Shown here piece by piece: positions 1 to 7,220 of a stretch of DNA of 18,201 nt. The position numbers were made by a program, and so were the translations under genes. The stretch's first letter is position 1. The number at the start of each line of letters is the position of its first letter. The notes under the pieces were generated by a model, which was not told where the DNA came from, did not search any database, and saw nothing but the letters and a program-made list of their open reading frames with translations. Source of the DNA: Alphaproteobacteria bacterium (GTDB lineage: Bacteria > Pseudomonadota > Alphaproteobacteria > Caulobacterales > Parvularculaceae); assembly GCA_030428745.1 (NCBI GenBank), contig JAUIEG010000006.1, positions 1 to 18,201 of the forward strand. Reading direction: 5' to 3'.

Positions 1-1283
1 GGATCGGCCTCTGCATGCAGGGCCTCCGACCATATGCCGCCATTGCGTTCCGCGATCTCTGCAATCGTCCTGTCGGCCCGGCGCGGCTCAGCGGGGCTGC
101 GGCGCACTTCGACCACCGCGCCGGCGGGCGGCGCATTCGTCTGGTCAATAGCCGCCGCCGGCACATGCCAGGCGCGGCCGTCGAAATCCTCCATCAGCAG
201 ATATCGCGTATCGCGCAATTCATCTTCGGGGCCAGAGTCGAGGACGACGCCGATCAGCGGCGCGGCGTCCGGCGCCAGCGTCTCTGCGTAGCGGACTTCT
301 CTGCGCTGTCCGTGCTGGCGCGCGAGCGTCCGGATGATGTCGCCGCGCCGCCCCATGTCACGAAGCGTTTCGGACCATCCTGCTTTCATCGCCCACGCGC
401 CAGGTCCGGCGGGCTCAGCGAGGTCCAGCGCTTTGAGATGGCTGAGGCGCGCCAGGGCGAGATGACGGTTGAACCGGCCGGCTTCGGTTTGCGCGCGCGC
501 GACGACGATCCTTCCATCGCTCATGGCGCGCTCCAATTCCCGGTCGATGCTCGTGAACCGGTCCTTGTCGATTTCGCTGTGACGCGTGCGCAGGATTTCG
601 AGATCGCGGCGAGGGCCGAGGCGGTCGGTGACGATGTCCTCGGCCGCCTCCCGGAGCCCGTGCATGAGATAGTCTCTGGCGATCACCACATCCTTCATGC
701 GCGCATCCCTGCCGCGGACGACAATATGCGTATGAGGATGGCCGGTATTGTGGTGATCGACGGCGATCCAGTCGAGCCGCCGTCCCATATCATTCTCCAC
801 CTGCGCCATGAACTCCCGGATCGCGGGTTTGAGATCGCCAAGCGCCGCGCCGTCTTCGGGCGAGACGATGATGCGGAACTGGTGGCGGTCGTTCGCGCTG
901 CGCTCGAGGAATTTTTTCGGATCGAGATCTTCCCTTTCGCGGTCATAAAGACGCCCGCCTTCTCCGTCGCGATCAACGCCGTCCCGCTGCAGATAACCGA
1001 CATGGGCGCGGTAGAGGCCGGGACCGGTTTTTCCGGCGCGCGCGACATGCACCTTGACGACGACGCGCCGTACGCGTTGGCGGGCCAGATGCAGGCTCGT
1101 CCGCGCCCGTGTTCGCGCCGCGCCGCCGGCTCCGTAGCGTTTGCCCGTGAACGCCCCTTTCGTTCCTGACTTTTTGAGCCGCGCGAGGGCCCGCCTGAGC
1201 TGGGTCTGCACGCGCTTGCCGCCGGCCTTGCCGACATCCCGGATGCGCCCGAGGCGCGGCGTGAAGTCGTCCGGCCCCGTCAT
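1..1283 (-). CDS. MOB-family relaxase, DUF3363 domain (RlxS/VirD2-like), 3' end missing
   Basis: The reading frame is open from ATG 1283 to the left edge, giving at least 427 residues with no stop, so the C-terminus is outside the window. The N-terminus carries the DDFTPRLGRIR signature typical of DUF3363 relaxases. HVGYLQRDGVDRDGEGGRLY at about 94-113 probably includes the nicking tyrosine region. DHHNTGHPHTHIVVRG at about 176-191 is the metal-binding histidine cluster (H182, H184, H186). Such relaxases nick oriT, attach to the 5' end and pilot the strand into the recipient. An in-frame ATG at 1310 is possible, but 1283 places the conserved motif at the usual distance from the start. It lies 219 nt downstream of the S26 peptidase gene, the usual partner order. 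Family assignment is strong; no symbol is given because only homology supports RlxS. Confidence 0.92.
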   Translation of the reverse strand, partial: MTGPDDFTPRLGRIRDVGKAGGKRVQTQLRRALARLKKSGTKGAFTGKRYGAGGAARTRARTSLHLARQRVRRVVVKVHVARAGKTGPGLYRAHVGYLQRDGVDRDGEGGRLYDREREDLDPKKFLERSANDRHQFRIIVSPEDGAALGDLKPAIREFMAQVENDMGRRLDWIAVDHHNTGHPHTHIVVRGRDARMKDVVIARDYLMHGLREAAEDIVTDRLGPRRDLEILRTRHSEIDKDRFTSIDRELERAMSDGRIVVARAQTEAGRFNRHLALARLSHLKALDLAEPAGPGAWAMKAGWSETLRDMGRRGDIIRTLARQHGQRREVRYAETLAPDAAPLIGVVLDSGPEDELRDTRYLLMEDFDGRAWHVPAAAIDQTNAPPAGAVVEVRRSPAEPRRADRTIAEIAERNGGIWSEALHAEAD

Positions 1284-1502
1284 GTCTCGAAAATCCGCGC
1301 ATGGCGCCATTCGGAGTCAATAAACACAATGGCTTGCCCGAAACCACGGCGCCGCAACGCTGTGCAACAGGCGCCAGAAAATAGATGTGCAGACAAGGCG
1401 CTGCCCACAGGGCGGCGCCACAGCTTTAATCTCGCCCTACCGGGTCCGCTTATCCGCTGCTTGCCGGTCGTTGCAGCGCCTTGCATGAGCTTGCAGTCCT
1501 CG
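1284..1502. other. Relaxase/peptidase intergenic region, candidate oriT
   Basis: These 219 bases lie between the stop of the S26 peptidase gene and the relaxase start, and no gene is evident. They contain a hairpin-forming dyad at 1397-1419 (outer stem GGCGC/GCGCC, inner GCCC/GGGC, one mismatch). About 30 nt further on is CTTATCCGCTGCTTGCCGG (1448-1466), which loosely resembles the IncP nic region (TATCC-type). Short direct repeats of CTTGCA lie at about 1482-1495. An oriT next to a relaxase gene is common, but the nic core is not an exact match, so this is only a candidate. Confidence 0.25.
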
Positions 1503-2003
1503 TCAGTCCGAAAGAATGAAAAGGGGAACGGCGACGCCGTCCACATCGTTGATATCGGTCGCGCCGAAATACCGCCCGTCGAGCGAGCGCGGATTTTCGT
1601 TCAATAGAAAGATTTCGTTTTCCCGGAGAGTAATGCATCCGCGCCAGACGGGCATTTTCTGGCCGACTTGATCGGCGCCGAGCGCTGTCGCGACATGCTT
1701 TCCGTCGACGAAGATTTCGAGATTGTCGCGGCAGATTTCAGCGCCGGGGAGGGCCGCGACGCGTTTCAGGAGCGGCCAGTTTTCACCGATATAGCCTCGA
1801 TTGAACGCCCATGTCGCCGCTTTGCTTTCAGCCGACAACGCGACCAGGCGTCCTGGGGCGAGGGGCGCCTGGCTCAACCGGTAAAGTCCGATGGGCGCCG
1901 AACCGGTCCGGTTCCAGATGAGCAAGTCATTGTGTTGCAGGACGAGGCCTGCGCCCGCCATCGCAATGCCGGCGAGCGCGGCGGCGAGCGGCGCGAGCCT
2001 CAC
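1503..2003 (-). CDS. S26-family conjugative peptidase (TraF-like)
   Basis: This is a signal-peptidase-like serine protease of the TraF group, which in conjugative systems matures or cyclises the pilin. Numbered from the alternative ATG at 2057, there is a hydrophobic segment at about 20-40, then NRTGSAPIGLYRL with the nucleophile Ser53. LLKRVAALPG carries the general base Lys98, and NENPRSLDGRYFG is the conserved C-terminal SPase box. I prefer GTG at 2003: its GTG overlaps the TGA of the upstream HTH gene (GTGA), giving 166 residues with a short N-terminus before the membrane helix, as is usual for TraF. ATG 2057 would overlap the HTH gene by 58 nt. Neither start has a clear Shine-Dalgarno, which fits translational coupling. 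Confidence 0.85.
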   Translation of the reverse strand: MRLAPLAAALAGIAMAGAGLVLQHNDLLIWNRTGSAPIGLYRLSQAPLAPGRLVALSAESKAATWAFNRGYIGENWPLLKRVAALPGAEICRDNLEIFVDGKHVATALGADQVGQKMPVWRGCITLRENEIFLLNENPRSLDGRYFGATDINDVDGVAVPLFILSD

Positions 2004-2266
2004 TTGTCGGGTCCGGCGCGCTGGGAGGTAGACTTGAATCGGTCTCGCCGGGACCATCTGAGGAGGCTGCGCTTGGTGTAAAAAACCCGGGCGCCGTGCT
2101 TGCGGTATATCGGGCCGCGCCCTTCGCATCGATAATGGTTGAGCGTCGTTTTTCCCATGCGAAGCAGCTTTGCGGCCTCTTCGACGGTGAAAAGGGCGTC
2201 GAGGTCGTCATCATTGTCGAGCGTCGGATTTTTGTCTTTGCCCTTGTCGTTCTGATTGTTGGTCAT
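2000..2266 (-). CDS. Helix-turn-helix excisionase-like protein (RdfS-like)
   Basis: This is an 88-residue protein with an acidic, low-complexity N-terminus (about 1-24). A MerR/excisionase-type HTH domain follows: LFTVEEAAKLLRMGKTTLNHY, then a wing GPIYRKHGARVFYTKRSLLRW (about 26-71), and a basic tail. The start ATG 2266 follows a weak GAGAG motif. In Mesorhizobium symbiosis islands an HTH protein in this position, upstream of the TraF-like peptidase and relaxase, is the recombination directionality factor RdfS. The same order here supports an excisionase role, but that is inference from position and fold. It could instead be a local transcription factor. Its stop overlaps the preferred start of the peptidase gene. 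Confidence 0.8.
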   Translation of the reverse strand: MTNNQNDKGKDKNPTLDNDDDLDALFTVEEAAKLLRMGKTTLNHYRCEGRGPIYRKHGARVFYTKRSLLRWSRRDRFKSTSQRAGPDK

Positions 2267-2418
2267 TTCGGTTCTCTCGCCTCGGCGTGGCCTCGCCGCG
2301 TTTCCGCCTGCCTTCGGCAAAGGAATTTTCGCCACCCGCATTTTGTCGGCGCCGCAGCGCTGCCCCTCGCCTCGTCTGGACCATGCGGACACTCTGGACG
2401 CTGGCGCGCGGGACCGGC

Positions 2419-2451
2419 AGGTTCGATTTCGCGGGCGGCGAAACCGAACCT
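2419..2451. repeat. 14-bp inverted repeat between the activator and HTH genes
   Basis: The left arm 2419-2432 (AGGTTCGATTTCGC) and right arm 2438-2451 (GCGAAACCGAACCT) pair at 13 of 14 positions around a 5-nt loop. The dyad lies 14 bp downstream of the activator stop and about 150 bp upstream of the HTH start. No T-tract follows on the minus strand, so a classical terminator is not clear. An operator or attenuator for the HTH-peptidase-relaxase operon is possible. Confidence 0.45.
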
Positions 2452-2464
2452 CTCCGGCGGCGGA

Positions 2465-3268
2465 TTAAAGCAATCGTCTGTAGCCGGATGTCATGAGCGC
2501 GAGGCCTTTATCGACCAGCCTCTTGGTGCGCTGCTTGTAGGAATTGATCCCGTTTTCCCAATCGTCTTTCACTCGATCCGCCCCGAATATGGCTTCGGCG
2601 GTTTGCCGCCGCGACAGACCCGCAAGCGCGCCGTCGAGCGCCATGAGGGCGTCGCGAAGCTTCTCAGGGCTTGCGCCGCGCGGCGGTTTGCGATGTGTCG
2701 CGAGCCCGCGGCAGGCGCGTGCGAATTCCTCAAGATGGCGCAGGCTTTCCGCCGCCAGCCGGTCTGCGCCCAGCTGCAGGGAAAAGCGCGCCGATTGCGG
2801 GATGAGCGCGCCGTCGCCGTCAAGGGCGATCTGCGCCATGTAAGAGCGGGCGCGGATAACGAGTTTGTCGCGGCGACCGGGCGCGACGAGAAAGAATTTT
2901 TCACCGGGAAGATCGGCCCAATTGAGGCGCGTCGCGCCGTTTATCCCTGAGACTTGCGCATCGACCGCAGCGTCGAAGCGCGCCGACATCGCCTCGGGCA
3001 GCCAGAACGGCGCCGCGTCGAAGGCTGACAGCGCCGGGTCCGGAATGAAATGCAGGCCGAATTGTTCGGCCACATGGCAGCGCTGCGTGAGGCGATAGAT
3101 TGTGGAGCCGTCGGCGCGTTTTGCGGCGCGGGCGATAACGGCGCCTGCGCAGCGGTGCGCGAATTGAAGCGCCGGATCCCGGCGTTTGAACTCCCACGCC
3201 CAGCCCGAACAGGGGAGCGACAGGAGCCGGTCATAGGCGTTCGCCGTGAAGCGCCGGCGCCCCGGCAT
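2465..3268 (-). CDS. DUF6499/DUF2285 transcriptional activator, FseA-like
   Basis: This is a 267-residue protein. The N-terminus, NAYDRLLSLPCSGWAWEFKRRDP (about 10-32), is the DUF6499 type. The C-terminus (about 200-265: SPEKLRDALMALDGALAG, SRRQTAEAIFGADRVKDDW, then a basic helix) is the DUF2285 helix-turn-helix. In Mesorhizobium the same two domains form FseA, which switches on the excisionase gene rdfS; there the product needs a programmed frameshift. Here both domains are in one uninterrupted frame, and the next gene is an RdfS-like HTH. The chosen ATG 3268 has a GGGAG Shine-Dalgarno eight bases upstream; in-frame starts at 3283 and 3316 lack one. Function is inferred from domain type and gene order. 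Confidence 0.82.
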   Translation of the reverse strand: MPGRRRFTANAYDRLLSLPCSGWAWEFKRRDPALQFAHRCAGAVIARAAKRADGSTIYRLTQRCHVAEQFGLHFIPDPALSAFDAAPFWLPEAMSARFDAAVDAQVSGINGATRLNWADLPGEKFFLVAPGRRDKLVIRARSYMAQIALDGDGALIPQSARFSLQLGADRLAAESLRHLEEFARACRGLATHRKPPRGASPEKLRDALMALDGALAGLSRRQTAEAIFGADRVKDDWENGINSYKQRTKRLVDKGLALMTSGYRRLL

Positions 3269-3394
3269 CGCGCAATCTCCCATCCTTGAGACGGGCGAGA
3301 GGTTTGCGGTTCGCATGCGTGGCGACCCGCGGGAATCGCCCTTTCATCCGTTCAGAGACGGTTCAAGTTCCGGGCCAAAACGGGTTTCTTAACG

Positions 3395-3428
3395 ATAAAA
3401 ACCGCCCGGACCCTGCAGGGTCCGGGCG
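3395..3428 (-). terminator. Rho-independent terminator after the DUF736 gene
   Basis: Positions 3403-3428 are a perfect 26-bp palindrome (CGCCCGGACCCTG and its complement). On the minus strand it is followed by GGTTTTTATCG, a run of five T. It starts 25 bp past the DUF736 stop and separates that gene from the FseA-like gene. Confidence 0.85.
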
Positions 3429-3453
3429 ATCTCGTCAGCGAGCGGACGAACGC

Positions 3454-3774
3454 CTAGTCTCTGGCGTTCCAGAGGATGACGTGGCGTCCGTCGGCGTCTT
3501 TGACGGGCGCGAGGTTCGCATAAATCCTGCGGCCGAATGCCGGATCCGCAAGGGTCAGCGACACATAGGCCCGCCCCGAAGATTTGGCCGTCCTGATCCA
3601 GCCGCCGCCAATATCGGCGCCCCGGCGACCGGCATAGACCCGGTAATCGGGCTGTGCGTCGGTTTCCTTGTCCGCATTCTTCACGATGCGGATCGGCGCC
3701 GAGAGGCTCATCATGGCGAGCGTGCCTTCAAAGCCGGTCTCCGTTTCGTTCACATATCCAAGTGCGTTGGCCAT
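3454..3774 (-). CDS. DUF736 family protein
   Basis: This is a 106-residue protein beginning MANALGYVNETETGFEGTL and containing PIRIVKNADKETDAQPDYRVY, ADIGGGWIRTAKSSGRAYVSL and a terminal HVILWNARD. These are typical of DUF736, a small family found almost only on alphaproteobacterial plasmids and integrative elements and often next to conjugation genes. Its molecular role is unknown. ATG 3774 is chosen because GGAG sits eight bases upstream; ATG 3780 (two codons earlier) is too close to that site. Followed by its own strong terminator, it appears to be transcribed alone. Confidence 0.9.
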   Translation of the reverse strand: MANALGYVNETETGFEGTLAMMSLSAPIRIVKNADKETDAQPDYRVYAGRRGADIGGGWIRTAKSSGRAYVSLTLADPAFGRRIYANLAPVKDADGRHVILWNARD

Positions 3775-3908
3775 TTTCATATCTCCGTTTGGGTTTCGTC
3801 TCCGGGGCCCCATGCCCCGTCGACGCCGGACCGCAGGGACCGGGCGGCGGCGGCGTCGAACCCGCGAAAAATCAAACAATGACTCATGGGGCGAAGCGTC
3901 AGCGGAGC

Positions 3909-3982
3909 ACCGGACCGCGCGAAAAATTTGCTTCGCGAGGAAGGCGGTGGAGACGCCGGGGAAATTTATCGCGCGGTCCGGT
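3909..3982. repeat. 21-bp inverted repeat with 32-nt spacer
   Basis: The arms 3909-3929 and 3962-3982 match at 20 of 21 positions. They share a 14-bp perfect block (ACCGGACCGCGCGA), one mismatch, then AAATTT. The spacer 3930-3961 contains GGCGGTGGAGACGCC, itself a partial dyad. On the plus strand the right arm ends in GGTTTTG. It could be a structured RNA, a bidirectional regulatory element, a partition site for the nearby ParB-like protein or a processing site. Only the symmetry is directly seen. Confidence 0.6.
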
Positions 3983-4170
3983 TTTGACGGCGCCGTCCCC
4001 GGTCCAGGTCCAAAAGGCGCGACGGGACATGGGGCGCGGGTATGACACGCGCCAACGGAGAGGAAAGACCGGCGCTGCTGTCCGTTATGGGAACCGGGGC
4101 TTGCTTTGAATCACACGCGCTCGTTGGGATTTGGGCTGGGTGGCGTCGATGAAGCCGCAGGCGGACAAGG

Positions 4171-4197
4171 AAAACCGCCCGGCCGAAACCGGGCGGT
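4171..4197 (-). terminator. Rho-independent terminator after the parB-like gene
   Basis: The 9-bp stem ACCGCCCGG (4174-4182) and CCGGGCGGT (4189-4197) encloses a 6-nt loop. On the minus strand it is followed by TTTTCC. It lies 47 bp past the stop of the parB-like gene. Confidence 0.85.
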
Positions 4198-4244
4198 CCT
4201 CACGCCGCCGGTCCGGAGGCGCGACACCGGCGGCGATGATCCGG

Positions 4245-6002
4245 TCAGGCGGCCTCTTCCGCCCGCGCGGGCGCGCCGCTCGTCTCGAAGAGGCTCGCGA
4301 TCCGGTCCCATTGATCGGCGGGCGGCGATCCCGCCCCGTCCACAAGGCGGCGCGGCGGCGTCTGCATCCATGCGGGAAGCCACGCGCTCTGCGCTTCGCC
4401 GCCGCTGAGCTTGAGCCGGTCGCGGATGACGGCTTTTTGCGCTTTCGCCGTATCGGTGAGGACGGCTTTCGCGGCGGTCTCGCCCGCGATGTCGGACACC
4501 ATGGCGTTGATAGCGCGCTTGTCGCGCAGGAGGTCGAAAAACGCCTCGTCCGGCGTCCACCAGTTTCCGAGTTTCGCGCCTGTTACGTGGAGCGCCGCCT
4601 CGACAGCGGCGGTCCCGGCGTCCAGCGTATCGGCCATGACGATGGCGGCGACGCTCTCAACCTCATCGCCGGTCATCTTCATCAGCGCCGCGAAGATCGC
4701 GCAGAGGCGCCAGTCGTCGCCATTGGGATCGACGCCTTCGAAGGCGAAGCCATGTTTCGAAAACAGGTCGGCGACGGCGACGCGGCGCTCCTCGACGCTT
4801 GCCGCAGCGGCGCTAGCTTCAACGCTTTCGCGCGTCGCCTCTTTGCCTGTTCGGCATTGATGAGGGCGCAATTGCCAGAGCGCCGATCCGGCAAGCGCGT
4901 GAGCGATCATCATCCGCAACGCGACGCCGGGGCGGGCGACAAGTTCGGCGCGCGCCGCTGCATGGCGATGGAGCGCCACATAGTCCGCAACGGGCGCCGA
5001 CATTTCAGGGCGGACGGGCGCGGGGCCCGCTTTCTTCGCATCGCCTGCGCCCGCAGTTTTCAATTTGCGCGCCTCGGCGGCCGTGACATAGCCCTCGTGG
5101 AAGGTCACCGTTCCGTCATGGCGGATTTCGACGAAGACGCGTCCGCCTTTCGTGCGCGGGCGTTTTTCGTAATCCCATGAATGGAAAAAGGCGCCGCGCT
5201 CCATGACGGTCACGTCGCGCCAGCCTTTTTCGCGACAGGCGTCGATGCGCTCTGATATCGCGCGGGATTGCGCTTCCCAGAAGGCGTCGGCGGACGCGAA
5301 GACCCCGAAATCGCCGAAGAGGTCCGATGCGATCTCGCCCTTATAGTCCGCGAGATCGAACAGCGCCTTGTCCGCGGTGATCACGGCGCCGCCCGCGATC
5401 CATGCGCGGCACTGGCGGCCCATGGGAGCGCGGCTCTCGTCGTCCTGATAAAGACGCAGCCATTCTTCCTGCTGCGCCTTGGTGGCAAGAGTGAGCGCGC
5501 GGATGGTCGATGCGTCGATCTCCTCGGCGGCGTAGAGCTTGCGGATGCCGGGTGCGAGACTGCCGAGCGCGAGAATGCGTTTCACATCGCGGTCATCGAC
5601 GCCGAAATAATCGGCGATCTCGGGCACGTCGCGGCCCTTTCTGGCGAGGCTGGCGAAGGCTTCATATTGCTGCATTTCGCTCGGCGCCTCGACGCCGACA
5701 TTTTCGATTATCGAGGCCTCGACTGCGGCGGCGTCATCATCGGGGGCCATGATGACGCAGGGCGCCTCCTGCAACGTTTCCGTTTCCTTTTGTTTGCGCC
5801 GCAGGGCGAAGAGACGGCGGCGTCCGGCGACGACGCCCCAGTTTTCGCCTTCGCGGCGGATAAGCATTGGTTTCAGGACGCCGGATTTTAAGACGGACGG
5901 AGAGATGTCGTCGATATTGGGCGCCTTGCGTCCATGGCGCATGTTGAGTTTCGAGACATGTATCTCGTCGATGGAAAGATATTCGAGCGGTCTTTTGCTC
6001 AT
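4245..6002 (-). CDS. Large ParB-like nuclease/partition domain protein
   Basis: This is a 585-residue protein. The N-terminal ParB/Spo0J domain runs from LSIDEIHVSKLNMRHGRKAPNIDDI through SVLKSGVLKPMLIRREG, VVAGRRRLFALRR and SIIENVGVEAPSEMQQYEAF (about 10-125). A HTH-like segment follows (ARKGRDVPEIADYFGVDDRDVKRILALG). The long C-terminal part has no domain I can name. ParB-like proteins of this length occur on alphaproteobacterial plasmids and integrative elements, where they may help maintenance; canonical ParB is about 300 residues. No parA lies beside it here, so true partition is uncertain. ATG 6002 is fixed by a near-perfect AAAGGAGG seven bases upstream, so the longer open frame reaching 6602 is not coding upstream of this point. 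Terminators flank it on both sides. Confidence 0.88.
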   Translation of the reverse strand: MSKRPLEYLSIDEIHVSKLNMRHGRKAPNIDDISPSVLKSGVLKPMLIRREGENWGVVAGRRRLFALRRKQKETETLQEAPCVIMAPDDDAAAVEASIIENVGVEAPSEMQQYEAFASLARKGRDVPEIADYFGVDDRDVKRILALGSLAPGIRKLYAAEEIDASTIRALTLATKAQQEEWLRLYQDDESRAPMGRQCRAWIAGGAVITADKALFDLADYKGEIASDLFGDFGVFASADAFWEAQSRAISERIDACREKGWRDVTVMERGAFFHSWDYEKRPRTKGGRVFVEIRHDGTVTFHEGYVTAAEARKLKTAGAGDAKKAGPAPVRPEMSAPVADYVALHRHAAARAELVARPGVALRMMIAHALAGSALWQLRPHQCRTGKEATRESVEASAAAASVEERRVAVADLFSKHGFAFEGVDPNGDDWRLCAIFAALMKMTGDEVESVAAIVMADTLDAGTAAVEAALHVTGAKLGNWWTPDEAFFDLLRDKRAINAMVSDIAGETAAKAVLTDTAKAQKAVIRDRLKLSGGEAQSAWLPAWMQTPPRRLVDGAGSPPADQWDRIASLFETSGAPARAEEAA

Positions 6003-6034
6003 GGGTCGGCCTCCTTTTTGTTGGTTGGCTGGAA

Positions 6035-6070
6035 AATTAAACCGCCGCGCGGCGTCAGCCGCGCGGCGGT
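6035..6070 (-). terminator. Stem-loop terminator overlapping a stop codon
   Basis: The 13-bp perfect stem 6041-6053 / 6058-6070 (ACCGCCGCGCGGC with its complement) has a 4-nt loop. It is followed on the minus strand by TTTAATTTTCC. The stop codon of the upstream gene (6055-6057) lies inside the loop, so the last codons of that gene are part of the hairpin. Confidence 0.8.
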
Positions 6071-6621
6071 GTCTGGTCTTGCTCAGCGCACAGGCGCGCG
6101 AGCGTTGCGCGCGCTTCGGCCAAGGCTTCGGGAAGCAGCTCATTGGCGACCTCCGCGAGATAGGAATTGTCGGCGCCGGGGTAATTTGCCCACTGGGCAA
6201 GCCGCGAATGCGCCTTGCCCAAATCTTCAAAGATGGGGCGTTTTCTTCGATCAACCGGATTCCACTTGATCGAAAAACGCCCCGGGCCCCAAAGGCTCGC
6301 GGCGTGCTCGCAAAGCGTGACGCCCTCGCGCGAGACGGAAAGCACGATCCCGCAATAGAACCATGCGTCGTTGCGCCAGGCGACCATGATGGCTTCGGCC
6401 TTCGCGCGGGCCTCGGCGAGGCGCTGGCGCCAGTTGGGACCGGGACCGATAAAACCCGGATCGCCGATATACTCGGACGGCCAGAAGCCGTCCTGCCGTT
6501 CGTCGGGCGCATCGGGGCAATCGTCGCGGACGATGCAGGCCATGATTTCGAAGCGGTCAACCTCGCAAGTGATCGCATCGCCTTCGCAGACAAAATGCTC
6601 AAATTTCCCGGTGAAGGTCAT
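6055..6621 (-). CDS. Conserved element protein of unknown function
   Basis: This is a protein of about 188 residues. The N-terminus (FEHFVCEGDAITCEVDRFEIMACIVRDD, then CPDAPDERQDGFWPS) and the later SYLAEVANELLPEALAEA resemble hypothetical proteins I recall beside antirestriction genes on alphaproteobacterial plasmids and islands. I know no function for them. No signal peptide or membrane segment is seen. ATG 6621 is used; a GTG at 6630 overlaps the stop of the ardA-like gene (GTGA) and would add three residues, and neither has a clear Shine-Dalgarno. Tight linkage suggests co-transcription and translational coupling with ardA, ending at the hairpin that overlaps its own stop. Confidence 0.8.
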   Translation of the reverse strand: MTFTGKFEHFVCEGDAITCEVDRFEIMACIVRDDCPDAPDERQDGFWPSEYIGDPGFIGPGPNWRQRLAEARAKAEAIMVAWRNDAWFYCGIVLSVSREGVTLCEHAASLWGPGRFSIKWNPVDRRKRPIFEDLGKAHSRLAQWANYPGADNSYLAEVANELLPEALAEARATLARLCAEQDQTPPRG

Positions 6622-6626
6622 GGGCG

Positions 6627-7193
6627 TCACCGGGACCAGAAAATGTGGACTTCTTCAAAGCCCGTTTCGATGGTGAAGACATCGCCATTGAGTCCAATGT
6701 CGCGGCCCATGGCTTCATAGTCGATATAAGGGGCGAGGCTGTCAGGAATGTTGACGCCCGTCTGCTCGGTGAAATCACAGGCGAAATCCTCGAGGCTCTT
6801 ATATTCGCCTGCATAGTCTTCGAAGGCGGCGCGCGCCTCGTCGAGATCGCCGCAGAAATGCGCGACAAGTTTTCCGCCGAGGGCGCCATGCTCCTCGATA
6901 AACGCGGCCAAGTCGCAGACCTGATCGACCCCCGCATATTCGGAAATCTCGGCGCCTTCGAAGCCTTCATAATCGTGGATCGCCCATTCCTCGGCGTCCG
7001 GTTCCGGGCTCGCCGCCAGCATGGCGGCGACTTCGGTTCTTATATCGTCCGGGTCCGTCACATCGATCCAGCGTCCATGCAGGATGCCCGCATTGTAGCT
7101 TGCAAGGCAGGCTACATAGATGCGCGGGACATCGTCCCGCGCATGCGGCGCCGCGTTCTCCGCTGGCGTTTCGGGTTCAATTTCTTCGCACAT
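6627..7193 (-). CDS. ardA: Antirestriction protein ArdA
   Basis: This is a 188-residue, strongly acidic protein. RIYVACLASYNAGILHGRWIDV at about 24-45 is the ArdA N-terminal signature. It is followed by AIHDYEGFEGAEISEYAGVDQV and an acidic C-terminus (YKSLEDFACDFTEQTG, DYEAMGRDIGLNGDVF). ArdA mimics bent DNA and blocks type I restriction enzymes, protecting incoming conjugative DNA. The usual length is about 165-190 residues. ATG 7193 has AAGGAGG six bases upstream. The gene follows a long imperfect hairpin, which suggests expression linked to single-stranded transfer intermediates, although that is inference. Confidence 0.92.
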   Translation of the reverse strand: MCEEIEPETPAENAAPHARDDVPRIYVACLASYNAGILHGRWIDVTDPDDIRTEVAAMLAASPEPDAEEWAIHDYEGFEGAEISEYAGVDQVCDLAAFIEEHGALGGKLVAHFCGDLDEARAAFEDYAGEYKSLEDFACDFTEQTGVNIPDSLAPYIDYEAMGRDIGLNGDVFTIETGFEEVHIFWSR

Positions 7194-7220
7194 CGTTCGC
7201 CTCCTTCTCCTCCCGCACCA

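Larger units (their letters stand above)
3775..4244. other. Intergenic region upstream of DUF736
   Basis: This 470-base stretch has no convincing gene. It holds the 5' region of the DUF736 gene, a spaced 21-bp inverted repeat (3909-3982) and the terminator of the parB-like gene (4174-4197). Short open frames on both strands have no Shine-Dalgarno and no recognisable domain. Confidence 0.6.

Noticed and set aside
15..1169. Plus-strand open frame of 384 codons
   Set aside because: It is antisense to the relaxase, whose frame carries conserved motifs. The plus-strand translation has no domain and no Shine-Dalgarno.
2465..3268. Programmed frameshift in the FseA-like gene, as in the Mesorhizobium island
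   Set aside because: Both domains are in one frame with no internal stop, so none is needed.
4245..6602. A 785-residue form of the ParB-like protein
   Set aside because: The extra N-terminus overlaps the conserved element gene and a terminator. ATG 6002 has a near-perfect Shine-Dalgarno and the ParB domain begins there.
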